The notes under the pieces are model-generated. The model made no database searches, was not told the DNA's origin, and worked only from the letters and a program-made list of their open reading frames with translations. A program made the translations under genes and the position numbers. 64,000 nt of DNA from Monarcha castaneiventris obscurior (Eukaryota > Chordata > Aves > Passeriformes > Monarchidae): contig JAMPIT010000174.1 of assembly GCA_026261815.1 (NCBI GenBank), positions 15,624,001-15,688,000 of the forward strand. The letters run 5' to 3'. Below are positions 36,261-49,100 of the stretch, in pieces. Positions within the stretch are counted from its first letter, which is position 1. Each line of letters opens with the position of its first letter.

Positions 36261-39236
36261 TGCTGAAATATAAAAAAAAAATCCTCAAAATAAATTTCAG
36301 CCACAGCACAAAAATCTTTCATGAGTCATAGAGAAGTAACCCTGTCATCTGTCTTAGATAAAACATCTAACTATTAGAGTTTCAGGGTTCCCTAAGGAAA
36401 CTTATGATAGAATAATAAAATATAAAGAAGGAAAAATATCCCAAGCATTCATTTTGGGGTAATCCCCAAAGAAAAAAGTCCTTCACCTGCAAAATGTTAT
36501 CTATCAGGAAAACAGAGAGAGTGAAGGCCATATTTTTGTATTACTCCAAAAAAATAAAGGAAGCTGGGAGAAGACTTTGGTCATAATTTACTTTTATAAC
36601 ACAGAATCATAGATCATCTGTACCTTACTACTTTTGTCTCTCACAAAAAAAAAAGACAGAGAGACATTTTAGGATTAATTTTAAATTTATAAGTTCTCTC
36701 ATAAACTCAAAGCAAATTTGCAATTGCCTGATTTAAAATATGATAGAAAAGTCCACGATTTAGAGACAAAGACATTTTTTTTTCAACAGGCACTACAAAA
36801 TTTCCCAATACAGGCTATAAGACTGACTTTCTCCAAGTCAGAATTAGAAAGCCCAAATTGTAACTTGCCAACACATATGTGCATTCATAAAAATATAGAA
36901 ATTGTCAGTTTGTAACCCTTTCAAACTACTTTCCATTTGGGTCCATTAATTCCTTAATAAAATTACTACATTGTGAAATACAATAGTGTCCTTAATGCAA
37001 TTGCTATTTCTTTCCCTCTAAGAACTTCTTTTAGGTCTTTGTACTGGTACTTGGCATCTGTTTCCCACGGGAAAACACTGTCAAAAATTTCAGGGTATAT
37101 TTAAATATATTTTTTTAAAATGGTCCTGGTACACAGCTGATGGTGTTCATGCCTACATGAAAATACAGCTTGTTCCACCATTTTATAACAATCAAGGCTC
37201 AGAAACTAAACCTGAGTTTTTGCAAGAGGCTTTGAGAGAGGAAAATCTTTTTAACCATAAAGGGCCATGGCCTAACTTGTTGAAACAGAGGAATCAATTT
37301 TTATAGGGAGGTACCACCCCTATAAATCCTGAAAGCTGCTTATAAGATGGCTTCCTTGTATGTGTTTACGTCTCTTTTCAAATACAGTGGTAACTGGTTA
37401 TTTTAAAGTGCAAAGTCAAGTGTTTTGAAGAGAAAATTTGCGAATCCCTCTATTTTTTCTGCTGTACTTTCCTTTTGAATAAAACCAAAGTGAAAAAAAT
37501 AAAAATATTTGGAACTGCAATTCTTTAGGAAAAGAGCAGACATTATCAATGACTTAACCAGCACAGAGCTACTAAACTGGATTTTGTAAGGAAGGAAGCA
37601 AATCCACCATCCTTATTTATAGAAAAATTCCAGAATAAATGTATTTTATGCTTTAAAATAATTTCTGTATTTTTCAGCCTTTTACTATCCTGGACTAACT
37701 TTTGCAACACAGGAGAATTTATTCACATAATTTCCAGTGGAACAGAAACCATCTGGGTATGGTTTAAAATTTGTTAGGATGCCCACAAAGAGGATAGAGA
37801 TTGCAATTCCATCTTAATGCAAAAACTTTCCCCTGGTCTGGACTGAATTAGATGCCTTGCTCTCAGATGATCTATGCTGTCTAAAAATCTTTCCTTGACT
37901 TCCCCCCACACCCCCATATTTCTTATTGTCTTTGTTTTCTTCTTCAGTTTTAAATTGTGAGACAAATAAAACTGGTGGGGAAAGAATCAGATAGAGCAAG
38001 GTCTTATTACAAGGCCAATGACAAAATCAGTATCAAAACTTTTAGACCAAATTGAAATAAAGTAGATAATACCAGAGAGATTATTAAAACTGGTAAAAAA
38101 ATAGCATTAAAAAAGGCTAAAAAAGATATTAAAGTTTTAGGTGCCAAGTTCCAGAATTCATGTATTTTTCAGCTAAGGTTATTCTTACTGCTTGCTTTAT
38201 TTCCATCCTACAAGACTGACTCCCCAGGTGGTTCAGAATGGCATAATGCTTTAAAATGTACATAATGTTTTATCTATATATGATTTAAATAAAATTATGA
38301 CCGTTACAAATGATCCAGCTGCTATAACAGGGTTTTATGTTTGCCATAAATTTTTAACATGTAAGAAAATGAATCAAAATGTATCTCCCCTATGGTCATT
38401 AAATAATAACTCTGCATTGCCTATCATACTTAGGTATCTTATTTTAAAACCTTGTGAAGAAAAGGGATGTAATTAGGCTGATGGATATTTTTGATAAGGG
38501 AATAGTAATGCCTTTTTCAATGATAATGCAAAAGGGTGAAATTCCATCTAGTCATTCTGCTGACTTTTATTACTCAGGCATTACACAAATGCAATTTGGG
38601 GAAATGAACTGAAGGAGACTCAAGTGAATATTTGGAGAAAATTGAGTGATCAGTGTGGTGACAAGAGGTAAAGACATGTTTGATGCCTCAAATGCTTACC
38701 CAAGCTGAGGTGAAGAAAAAGCAAACAGAGCCCGAAAAAATGGGATGGAGGACTATATGGCTTCTTTCTCTCTTCACTGAACACGCTGAAGACCTCTTTA
38801 TGTGCAAAGTTTAAGAAATTATTTGAGTGCAGTATGAGTTTCACCACTTTCTTAATCTCTTTTAAGTTCTACAAAAAATCCCTGGAACAAGGTGGAATTT
38901 ATTTAAGCCAATGTTGATACCTATATGAGTTGGATGGACACAGTTCACTACATCTCTTTGAAGACCCTTTAAGAGCCATCTCCATGACTCTTAAATCCAA
39001 CTTTTAAAAAAGGAAAATACCCACCTATTTACAACAGGATATCTTCACAGATGTTTCTATGGCATTCAAATGTGGCGTTGTGGGACCTCACCTGAAAATG
39101 CACCTTGACTTTTGGTGCTGGCAGGGTTGGATTAAGTGAGGCAAGTGCAGTGCCACCACCTTTAGAGACTGTGGATTTTCCAAAATATTTCGTGTGGAAC
39201 ATCCTCATCTGAAAAATGTCAAAAGAATCCATAGAG

Positions 39237-39498
39237 TTATAGAATCACAGAATGGTTTGATTTAGAAAAGACAATAAAAAGATCATCTGCTCTAGCCCAC
39301 CTGCCACAAGCAGGGACACCTTTCCACCTTTCACTAGATCAGGTTGCTCCAAGTCCCATCCAGTCGGACCTTGACCAATGAGGAATAATCCACAACTGAG
39401 CAACCCATTGTATTGTTTTGTCACCCTCATTTTGAAGTATTCCCTCTTTGTATTCCATTTGAATCGACCTTCTTTAATGCAGCCATTCTGTTAGCACA
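39237..39498 (-). mobile_element. CR1 LINE, decayed 3' portion, antisense
   Basis: The plus strand begins TTATAGAATCACAGAATGGT, continues with AAAAAGATCATCTGCTCTAG, AAGCAGGGACACCTTTCCAC, CACTAGATCAGGTTGCTCCA, AGTCCCATCCAGTC and GTCACCCTCATTTTGAAGTA, and ends GAATCGACCTTCTTTAATGC. The blocks are in CR1 order but carry many substitutions and small indels, so this is an older copy than those at 9970 and 13671. The minus frame of 61 codons in it is not functional. Confidence 0.85.
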
Positions 39499-42400
39499 GG
39501 CTCAGTTACAAAAACGGCAGCTCAGTTCACTGAGAAATGGGGGATCCAGCCAGGTAAGTGTTCACTGAGTTTCTGATAAAACTGAAGCTCTTGCTCAAGC
39601 TTGTTTTCATCTGTAGAAAATGGAATGAAAAATTGAATTAAAATACCAACAGTGAGTTTTATAATGTTTTTATGCTTTAAGTAACTCAATTAGTTTTCAC
39701 AAATTGTTCCAAATTAAATAGAAAGAAAAAACCCACATCAGTTGTGCGCAGACAATTGCATAAATTGCTTGGTTTCAAAAATAATCTTGTCCTGACATTT
39801 CTCTGCTGAAATTAGCAGGAGATTTTCTACCTCCATCGCTGTGAAGTCAGCCAGAACTTTCAAAATTCCCACACTGAAAGCTGGAGAAGCTGGGCCAGGG
39901 AGGTAATTTTTTAAATACATACCTCGGAGATGAGACATAGGAGTAATCTAGTGTTTAAAAGAATGAGTTCTCCTTGAGTCAGTGAAGAGAAACAGGCATT
40001 CCAGAGACATTTCAGCCTAAACCAGGTAACTCAGATCAGATGAATCACCCTTGGAAGCCTCTTTTTCTTTAATTGACTACGAATGAACATCCTGCCTACA
40101 CTGAGTACTTCAGAAGTCAGTGTCTAATTTTTAAATGCCTAAAATTTAGTGCAATGAATTCCACCCTCGCGGCCTAAGTTTGATTAGAAAAACCCAACCA
40201 AAAACTCTTAATGTCTTCTTATTGTAGCTATATATCTTTGTAAATGGAATAAAGATGGATTTGAAAATTGCTCTTGGTTTCTCAGAATCAAAATAACTGA
40301 AAAGGTTCACTCAAAGCCATCAGTCTTTTTTGGTGCTTTATTCACTTAGATAACAGAGAGAAATTATTCTAAAGAGACATCAAATGAAATTTAAGAAAAT
40401 AATGTCCTAAAATGCAATGAGACTCTGGGCAAGTTTTTACTCTTAGAGGCAGAAAAAAGTAAAATATGTAAACGTGTGTCTTCAATAAGCACTTATGCAG
40501 CTGGTGGATACCCTGAAATTACTAAATTAGGAGATATGTGCTGGAATTAGATAGAGGATACCAAACCTTACAGAAGTGTTACTATTCTAGCTTTGAAAAA
40601 CAAGGCTAATTTATATTTTGTAGATTTGTAAAGGTCAGGTTGTTTGTTATACAAATCAAGGAGTTGTTTTGCAGAGATTCCTTATTCTAGGTTAACACAC
40701 TGTTGAAGAAAAATTTTAACACATTGAAAGGTCTTGTGAAAATTACTACTAGAAACTAATACTAAAATAATTTCTATAGTGGTTTCTAGTGAGAGAAAAT
40801 TTAATACTCAATAATTACAATTTTTTCTCAGAAAAATCTTAGAACTTCTTAGTAGCTGTACAGAGATTTTTTTCAAACTTGATTTTTCTTAATTTCAAAT
40901 ATTTTCTGTAATTCTCAATGAATGAATGGTTGAGTGAGTAATAAGGGATGGGAGAGTAGCACCCATAGCATGAGTGGTCCTTGTCTGGAAGGGTGGTGGA
41001 GGATGTGGGGTCCATGGGGCACTTGCTGGTACTGCAGGAAAGAAGTTATAATGCAATGGCTCCACACCATATTTTGAAGTGGAGAAGTGGAGGGAGACAG
41101 GATCTCACATTGCAGGGAAGCATCTTTCATTAGTCCCCCTGTGCAGAGAACAGCAGGTTTTACATCCAGAGTTATTAGGAAAAGACCTTGGGCTTTGTAA
41201 TGTGGGGTTATTAGCAGTGGACTAACATGTAGGACCAATTTTATTTTCATTTCCACTCATGTGCTTAGAGAGCTTCTAATTTGCAGCAGAATAACTAATA
41301 TTTGAGTCAGAGCTTCTTTGGGATCATAAGAAAAAGGACAGTAATTTTTTCCTGCATTTTTCTTATTCAGTAGATTCTAATTATGACTCTTGACTACCTT
41401 GTAGTGGAGTCCATGCAATTCTGTAGAACAAACCCATCAGTGGAATAATAGAGCTTTAATTTGTGTATACCTTCTTTGAGATTTAGAATTACTTTTGGAT
41501 TCTTTTATTCTCTCCCATTAAGTCTTTATACATAGAACCTACATTAAAAATTTGAAAGTATTTTGGAATCCATCCTTTTTATGACAAACAGGGGAAATGA
41601 GGGGAACTATAATGATTTAGTTTGGACACATTTCTGACCCTGGTTTTTGACAACATTTTCCCTAATCTTAATATCTCAAACAGGAATAGTGGGAACATAT
41701 AAGAAGACATTTTTCCATTTAAATGATCGTATTAAAAAAAGGAAGCTAATATCAGAACTGCTCTTCCTCTCATTGCCCATCTTTTAGTACCAATTTCAAC
41801 ATTTAAAATATTACCTTTAAACCCAAAGGATGTTAAAAAGTAACCAGATAAATACAGTATTGTTTTATCATTTCATAAAATTATTTTTCATTTATTTCTT
41901 CAAGACAGAGATATTTGGTCACTTTGATTATTTTTTAGAAATTTAACTGATTTCCTTTTACTTGGGGATCCCAAATGTTCCTCTCTTCTTTCAGCTGTAC
42001 TCTCCCTCCTGACACTGTGTGTGACAATAGAGGGATGACTATAACCAGTGCCTCAGAAACATTTTTATTCCCAACATCTAATGAAACCAATTAGAATGAA
42101 ACTGAAAATTAACTTCAATGAAAAGAACACACACTCAAGATGAGCATCAGTCTGATTCCTCACGCACAATTTTTTATTAGACATGTGACAAGTTAAAAGA
42201 GTGGAGACTTGCAATTTGGCAATGCAAGTGCAAGCCTGAAGTCCCACTTGATCTTTGAAAGTACTTGTGATTAAGCATTAAATTGGATGCTCAGAATACC
42301 CAGGTGTGACTACAGGTCATTAGTCTTCAGTCATTCACTGGATCACTTTGTTCTCAGGTCACCTGCATGGAATAAGTCTATAAATATTTAGGGTTTTTTG

Positions 42401-42653
42401 AAAATCTGCTGGTGCCTGTGTCTCCACTAAATAACTCCCAGCATGCCTGGCAGTCTCTGAGCTGTCTCCAAAGCTGCCACCACTTTGGCAGGGCTCAGTG
42501 TTTGACTGCCAGGTCTGCCCAGGACACATCAGCAAAGCTTTCCTCCATCGTGCATCCCTTGGGGGGAAATGCAACGAGCACACTCAGAATGAGAACACTG
42601 ATTTTTTTTCAGTGTAAAGCAGGGCTGATGATAGGCATTTTCCTGCAAAATAT
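39499..42653. other. Unique non-coding sequence
   Basis: Nothing recognised. A minus frame of 113 codons at 40915-41256 lies in a slightly more GC-rich, GGTGG-rich segment and has no recognisable domain. The remainder is AT-rich. Confidence 0.55.
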
Positions 42654-42709
42654 CAGGAGAAGAAGGAGGAGGAAGAGGAGCAGGAGGAGGCAGAAGAGGA
42701 GGAGGAGGT
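42654..42709. repeat. GGA/GAG-rich purine tract
   Basis: An imperfect (GAG)n/(GGA)n array of about 55 bases with only two C interruptions (GAGCAGG, GGCAGAAG). It encodes an RRRRK run on one strand and PPPLLPPP on the other, both artefacts. G-rich purine tracts can form triplex or quadruplex structures. Confidence 0.95.
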
Positions 42710-42888
42710 GACACCTACAATTATAGAGGGTGCAGAAAGATGTGCAAGACACTTGAAAGCAGAAGGCTGGGGTGAGTCAGAATCTCTTGGGGTACCATCC
42801 TGGGCTTGGGATCCCTCTGTTTCTGCTTCAGGGGCTGTTAATGCAATTTATCCAGTGTTTACTGTAAAATGAGTAGACGGGGAAATTA

Positions 42889-43241
42889 CAGAATCATAGA
42901 ATCACAGAATATGCTGAGTTGGAAGGGGCCCATCAGGATCATCAACTCCAACTCCTGGCCCTGCACAGGATACCCCAAGGGTCACACCACACGCCTGAAG
43001 GTATTGTCCAAATGCTCCTCAAGCTCTGTCAGGCTTGAGGCTGTGACCACTTTCCTGAGGAGCCTGTTCCAGTGCCAAAACACTCTCTGGGTGAAAAATC
43101 TTTTCTTGATATTCCACCTAAATCTCCCCTGACTCAGCTTCAGGCCATTCCCTCGTGTCCTGTTACTGGTCATGAGGGTGCAGAGAGCAGTGCTTGCCAA
43201 GGATCCTGTAGGACATCTCTGTGCTGAAGGCACTAGGACAG
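42889..43241 (-). mobile_element. CR1 LINE, longest copy here, antisense
   Basis: The plus strand reads AGAATCATAGAATCACAGAA, TATGCTGAGTTGGAAGGGGC, CCAACTCCTGGCCCTGCACA, GGAGCCTGTTCCAGTGCC, CTCTGGGTGAAAAATCTTTT and TCAGGCCATTCCCTCGTGTC. This is a CR1 subfamily different from the 9970 type. On the minus strand a frame reads GLKLSQGRFRWNIKKRFFTQ and then RVFWHWNRLLRKVV, aligning with the CR1 ORF2 C-terminus. It is about 350 bases long, with two nearly intact octamers, 5'-truncated; substitutions have disabled it. Confidence 0.92.
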
Positions 43242-45514
43242 CCCAGGAGTATTATGTCATGTTTTGCTCTTGCATCTGTAGGTCTGTAAAGGGATTTACA
43301 TTTGCTTTAGCTTTGCTTTACCTTTATGCAGCAGTTTAATCTAGGTTGGGGCACTCGGAAGTTGCAGAAAGTTTTTCCCCATCAAGGAAAAATTTTCAAT
43401 ACCCTGCCATCATTATCTAAAATAATTAAGAGAAGAAAAAAAGCTTGTCTTACTCCTGCTTCACAACAACTTTGATGCTGCAGAAGGGATTTCTTGAGAA
43501 TACCTAATTAAAAAAAAACAGAAAAGGGCAATGAATGAATTATCCCTGTAGTTTTATGAAGTCAAAAAATAATCAGTGCCAAATTAGGAAGTCATCTTTT
43601 GTATAATTTCATAATTATAGGGGAGACTTACACCAGCCTGCCCCTGGCATCAACTGTGTCTGCTCTTTCATCACTTAGGCTTTAGCGCTCTCTTTTCCTT
43701 TCTATGCTAAACAGTCAGGGATATTTCTCATTTTGGAAGACAATCAGCAAAATCTGGTAAGAGGGCAGCTGCAAATTTTTCAGAAATAATGAGTAGAGGA
43801 TTTATGCATTATCTAGGTCCTACAGTGCCTGAATAAAGCTTTCAAGCTCCTTGCTTTTTCATGATGTTTTTTGGTTGGTTTTACTTAACAACTTAACCCA
43901 AATGACAAAGATTACTCCAGAGGAGATATTATACTCTGCTGCCTGTGCAAGAACATGGACCCACATGAAAAGCATAAATGTAAGATTTTAAATCTTCTTT
44001 TCTCACCTCTGGTCAGCTTTAGTCCCTCTGCTATGGACATCTCATCCTTGGATCCTTGTCTTCTGATCATAGGCTCCAGCATTTGGACTCCAAATGCACC
44101 TTCCACTCACATCTCTGTTCTCACTCCGTGCAGTAACTGCTGCTTTTCTCCATCACCAGTGCCAAGCTCATCACGTCTTGGATGTGTTTCTTCATCTGGA
44201 ACAGGAAGCTTAAATTTTGTCTCTGTCTGGGCTGTTGTGAGCAGTGCTGGCTGCAGAAGTGAGATCTGATGCTAAAAGCAGAGGAAAGTCAATGAGAGCT
44301 GCTGTTTTGGTGCTCACTGCACAAAGGCTTAACATAAGATGAGGGAAAGAAGTTGCCAGAGAAAGCCTGGAGTTGTTTTCTGCATGACGTTTTGAAGTGT
44401 TTTATACACCATTTGTCTTTGCTTGGAAATTTTTGAGTTCTATCCAAGTGATTTATGAGATTTTACTAATATGCAGAGCCAAATAGCTCAAACAAAACCA
44501 TTATGGTAAAATCAAACATTTAACTTTTCATCAGTTTACCAAGATTGTATACATTAAACTCTAGAAATGCCTTTTGAAAAGGTATAGTTGGGTGTGTTGC
44601 CAGTATTACTATGTCAAATATTTTTATGTTTCTCTTGAATTTTTACAGTCCTATGGACAAAATGTTGATCCACACTACCTTGGCCACACCAGGCTGTTCC
44701 ACTGAAGCACACTATAAATATTTTGGAAACTAACACCAGATGCATTAGTCCAACTTCAAAAAAATTATGTTCTGTAAATTAAGCTCACTTTTTATCATTA
44801 GGTGACCATAAAATGGATTGAAATCAGCAGCTGAAAGCAATTCAGAAGACAGCTCTCATTTTCAAAATGTGCTCACCAAATTAGATGCTTTGCCCATACT
44901 CAAAACCAGGTTAAACAGGGATAAAGATGTATGAGATTAATGTTCTCTGCATTTTTGAATTCAGGCATATCATGGAGCTCCTTTGAGATCAAGACCCCTT
45001 TCTGTACATAAAAAGACATTCTCCACCCTGGAGAATTTACAAATTAAGCAGACAAAACTTCCAAGCCAAAAAGAAAAGGAGGAATTTTTTGGACCTGAGA
45101 AAACAGCTGGAACAACCTTTGAAGGGCTCACAGTTATCTGGCAGGAGACTTTGGAAGTCAATTCCAATGCTCCTAAATTTCCAAACCACTGTTCTGTCAT
45201 CCACAACATAAATATTAATGTTATTACCATACCAGTCATGTACCACTGCCATTCCTTGGCTGCAGTGCACACATAGTGACACAGGACTTTTCAGAGAAAT
45301 TAATGGAAAGGAATTTTTGTGCCAGAGGTAAAAATCTGTATTTGCCTGATTTCCAGAGCTCCTTCACCAGTTTTTCTCCATAGATGTTACGTGAGCCGAT
45401 GGAAAGACAGTAAAGTTGCTTATCAAAAAACTCAAAAAATTATCTAGTCTGCCAGTCCAAATGTTAAGAATTTTCTAATTAAATATTTTGTTTTTAAAAT
45501 TGCTGGCTCTGGGG
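43242..45514. other. Unique non-coding sequence
   Basis: No exon is recognised. Overlapping frames of 97-104 codons (43955-44269 plus; 44970-45282 on both strands) are mutually contradictory and lack domains. Confidence 0.55.
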
Positions 45515-45760
45515 TTTTGCATTTTGTTTTGTTTTGATTTTTGGTTTGTTTGTCTTTTTGTTTGTTTTATCTGGGGTTTTTTTGTTTGGTTTGGTTTTTG
45601 TTGGTTTTTTATTTTTGTTGGGTTTTTGTTGCTTTTTTTGCCTGGTTGGTTTTTGTGTCTGTTTTTTCATTTGGCTGTTTTTTGTTTTGATGGTTTTTTT
45701 GGTTTGGGGTTTTTGGGGTTTGTTTGTTTGTTTGTTTGTTTGGGTTTTTTTTTCCTTTTT
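45515..45760. repeat. GT-rich low-complexity region (TTTG/TTTGG/TTTTTGG)
   Basis: About 245 bases composed almost solely of T and G on the plus strand, with mixed TTTTG, TTTGG and TTTTTTGG units and ending in a cleaner TTTG run (about 45720-45742). Two long hydrophobic plus frames here (95 and 114 codons, rich in F, L, V, W, G) come from this composition and are not evidence of a membrane protein. Confidence 0.95.
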
Positions 45761-45969
45761 CCTGGAAATATATAAATTCTTTAATTTATTCTTATGTGCA
45801 TGCTCAGAAATGGATTTTTTATGTTTTCATTCTTTACATCCTTCAAGCATGGAAAAGAATTATAGGAACAGAAGCTAAATTCAGATTCAAGAAACTAAGG
45901 ATTTATGAAAGACAAGAAATTACTCCTGATGTTACCATGTAACTGGGGGAAAAAAACTGAGGATAATAA
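45761..45969. other. Short unique spacer
   Basis: AT-rich sequence between the GT-rich region and a CR1 fragment; nothing recognised. Confidence 0.5.
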
Positions 45970-46114
45970 AGAACTGGAACTTGCCCAGAGACATTGTGGA
46001 TGTTCCATCCCTAGAAGTGTTCAAGGCCAGTCTGGATGGGGCTCTGAGCAGCCTGGTCTAGTGGAAGATGTCTCCGTCTGTGGCAGGGGTTTGGAAGCAG
46101 ATGATCAGGGGTGA
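45970..46114 (+). mobile_element. CR1 LINE fragment, sense, missing its tail
   Basis: AGAACTGGAACTTGCCCAGA, GATGTTCCATCCCTAGAAGT, GTTCAAGGCCAGTCTGGATG, GGGCTCTGAGCAGCCTGGTC, TAGTGGAAGATGTCTCCGTC and GGCAGGGGTTTGGAAGCAGA follow CR1 in order. The copy stops at GATGATCAGGGG, before the GGTCCCTTCCAACCC block and octamers, so it lost both ends. Confidence 0.88.
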
Positions 46115-49100
46115 AACTGAGTTCTAGACTTTAAGTTTATTTCTAGACTTCATCCAGTGTATTGGGTAGACCTCTGTTGGAGTAGGAGGTGGGACTCCTA
46201 GAAAATACAGAGACATATCAGTATATGAACACATAAAATAAATATATAAATTCTCCCTTGCACAAGAATGAGAAATGATAAACTGATAACAATGGTTGAT
46301 TGAGGTTTTCAGAGGTGATCACAACATCCTAAATCCTTTGCCATATCAAAGCACGAGTAGTTTGTGCCTTTAAGTAACAACTGGTTCCCCTTCTGGTTCC
46401 TGATGTCACTGAGGAATGACTGTAGCAATGAAGAATGTGTTGTGTTCAATCTGGTTTGAGCTTTATCAACAGTAGGCTTAATTAAGATCTGGTGACAGAA
46501 CCTCTCACTGGAAGCAATTCAGCAGTCAGGGTGAACACATTTTGGCACTCCTGGATGGATGTGCCAATCTGGCATCTCCCTGTGCATAACACAAACACAT
46601 TTATCCTAGAGATAACTCAGTGGTAATAAAAATGCAGCCCAATATGATTTTAAGGTTATTTTCCAGAGTCAAAACATATTTGTTTTATTAGTATTTGTAA
46701 AGAAGTATGAAAGATCCTCAGAAATGGTGCTCAAATATATGCAATTTTGTGTGGATTAATGATTAATTTTGAACTTCTTGGCTCTTCTCTGTCAAGCGTC
46801 ACTTTAAACATACATTTAGGTGATTAATTAATTACCGTAATCTCATCATTCGTGTATCATTTTGATATGCACTGATCTGATCAATTTTATGCTATGAAGT
46901 AAATTACACCTGTTCCTAAATAACAATTTTAATACATATTAAGACCAAGGGGCTGACACAATTCTAGTTTTTAGTTCTATGCACTAATTAAATTTGTTCA
47001 GCTCAAACTTAAACATCTGTGTCTGACTAGAAGATTATTTCTTTCCAGGTAATTTTTAAGGGAGAAGGAGTTGGAATGGGAAAGAAGGGGAAGTTATGAA
47101 AAGGGAATCTGATGATTAAAAGTAACAAAATTTGCCATGTTTTTTCTGTAGGCTTAACCCCGGAGGTGTCATGCTGGACTAGACAAGCTGGACTGGTGTG
47201 ATTTATTCCTGGTTGTTGCAGGAGGAAAGGAAGAAGGTTTGATCTGGTGCCGCTGAGGAGATAGAAGCAGCAGCACCAGGCACAGAGTAATGACACCAGC
47301 GGGTGAATTCAACGAGCAGAGAAAATGTGTCTGCTTATGAGTGACAGGGCAGACGCAGCTCCTTTCTCACAGTTAATGTTGCTGTTACCCAGCATTTCCA
47401 TCTCTGCAGCTGACTGAGCAGAGATGTGACCGAGTTTCCTGCCTGGTGCCTGAGTGCTTTCCTTACGAGCCATGTGTGTGAATTTCCTCTGACAAACACT
47501 GGCTCTGCAAGGCTGGCTGCTGGCTCTCTGCTAACAGAGGGTCCTGAGGCTGCCCTGACCCCTCTTATTTCTGCACCCTATTCAATTTATTATACCCAGC
47601 ATTCCCAGGACTGAGCCCCCAACAGGGTTTTGAACTCAGAGTAGTAGAAAGATTTCTGAATACAGCTGGACAAAAGACAGAATCAAAAACCACAGGTTAG
47701 TCTTGACCCTACATTTGATGTCAAGAGCATCCTGAAGCATGGGAGACTTTGAGACTGTGTCTCAGCCAGGGAGATAAAATAGTGCCTGATTTTATATGGG
47801 TTGCAGCTCCAGCACTGCTTTCCTATAAATAACTCACAGATGTCATTTGAATTACAGTCTTCTGCAAATAAGGGGGCTGCAGGCATACCCAGGAGCCTGT
47901 TAACAAGGAGATGACAAGCTTCAGGCATCTAATTGCTTCAGCTCATCACCAGTAAGACACTTGCAGTCCTGCTGCTAATCTGACCAGCAATTGACTGAAA
48001 ATTGAATCCAAACCAGGACGGTTATTTCGCTGACTTCAAAGGCCTGTCCACTTCCTAAAAGAAACCCCAACCCTCTATCTGTTCAGCCAGCTGCTATGCA
48101 AGAAAGCCAAAAGCTTTTGTGAATTTTCTTAGCACTTTTTCCTTAGCACTTGATGACTGCACAGAAGAGTCCAAATATACAAAGTTAATTGCATTTCCAA
48201 ATGCAATGCAGACAGATTACTAAAATATCTTGCAAAAAAACAAAGCAAACTACCAGCAGACCTTGTCCTCCTCCGGTTTTGAGAAGCAGAATAAGGGAAC
48301 AGAACCAAATATATATAATTTATCTTTGTGTTATATTATAGTGGCTCTAGCAACTTACACTGACATAGGATCCTGTATCAAGCAGGATTGACATTTCAGG
48401 AGTGTGTGCTTTTTTTCTCTGGAAAATATTACTAAAATATTATCCTGAAACCATGACTCTTAAGAGTCGAGTGAATCTTTCTTCTTGCACAGATGCGACA
48501 GGGATGCTTTGAAGACAAAACCCTGTAGATATGGGGCAGTGAGAGAAGACAAATAACCTTGGTTTTTACATATACTACTGGAGAAGGCTCAAATCTGCAG
48601 CTTCAGGCTTGTCCTATTACCACTGACCTCATGGGATTTTCTCCCCATCAATGGGATCACCAAGGGAAGAGGAAACTGCCCAAATCTTCTCCGGTATTTT
48701 TAAACAAAAATAAACTGATGCTCACATAATTTGTGACTGAAAATACTATATGTTCTGAAAGGATGTTTTTAAGGATAGATGCTGCAATTTAGTTTTTCCA
48801 CACAAGAGTAGTAATTTCCTGCAGTCTAAGCCCTTTGTCCTGGGAATTGCTTCTCTTCATGATAATCAAATGCATTCCTCATTTCCACAGCAAGCATCAG
48901 GTTGGGCATGCCAGACCAGCAGAACACCAAGCATGTGTCCAATTTAAACACATAAGTGGTCCAACTGAAGTGAATTGAACCTTCCAAACACTTCATGCTT
49001 ATATGCTAGGAGCATAAAAGCTACTTACAAGTATTTGCAGGGTCCTTCTCTTAGTCCACATCTTCCTAACTCCAGCTTTCTCCCAAAAAGCAGTGCATTA

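Larger units (their letters stand above)
31468..39236. other. Long unique AT-rich stretch with candidate conserved elements
   Basis: Almost 8 kb with no recognised repeat family. It includes two stretches (32150-32580 and 35740-36260) listed as possible regulatory elements. At 32863-32905 ATTCTAATCATAC is imperfectly repeated three times. Short AATCATAG strings at about 35043 and 36605 could be leftovers of CR1 tails but are too short to call. The minus frame of 152 codons at 32167-32625 is the longest non-repetitive one; it has no recognisable domain and its length is near what chance allows. Confidence 0.5.

Noticed and set aside
35040..36625. AATCATAG strings at about 35043 and 36605 as CR1 octamer remnants
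   Set aside because: Too short, with no adjacent CR1 blocks.
45488..45878. Hydrophobic 95- and 114-codon frames that look like membrane proteins
   Set aside because: They arise from T/G-only low-complexity sequence (F, L, V, W, G codons), have no conserved features and overlap in two phases.
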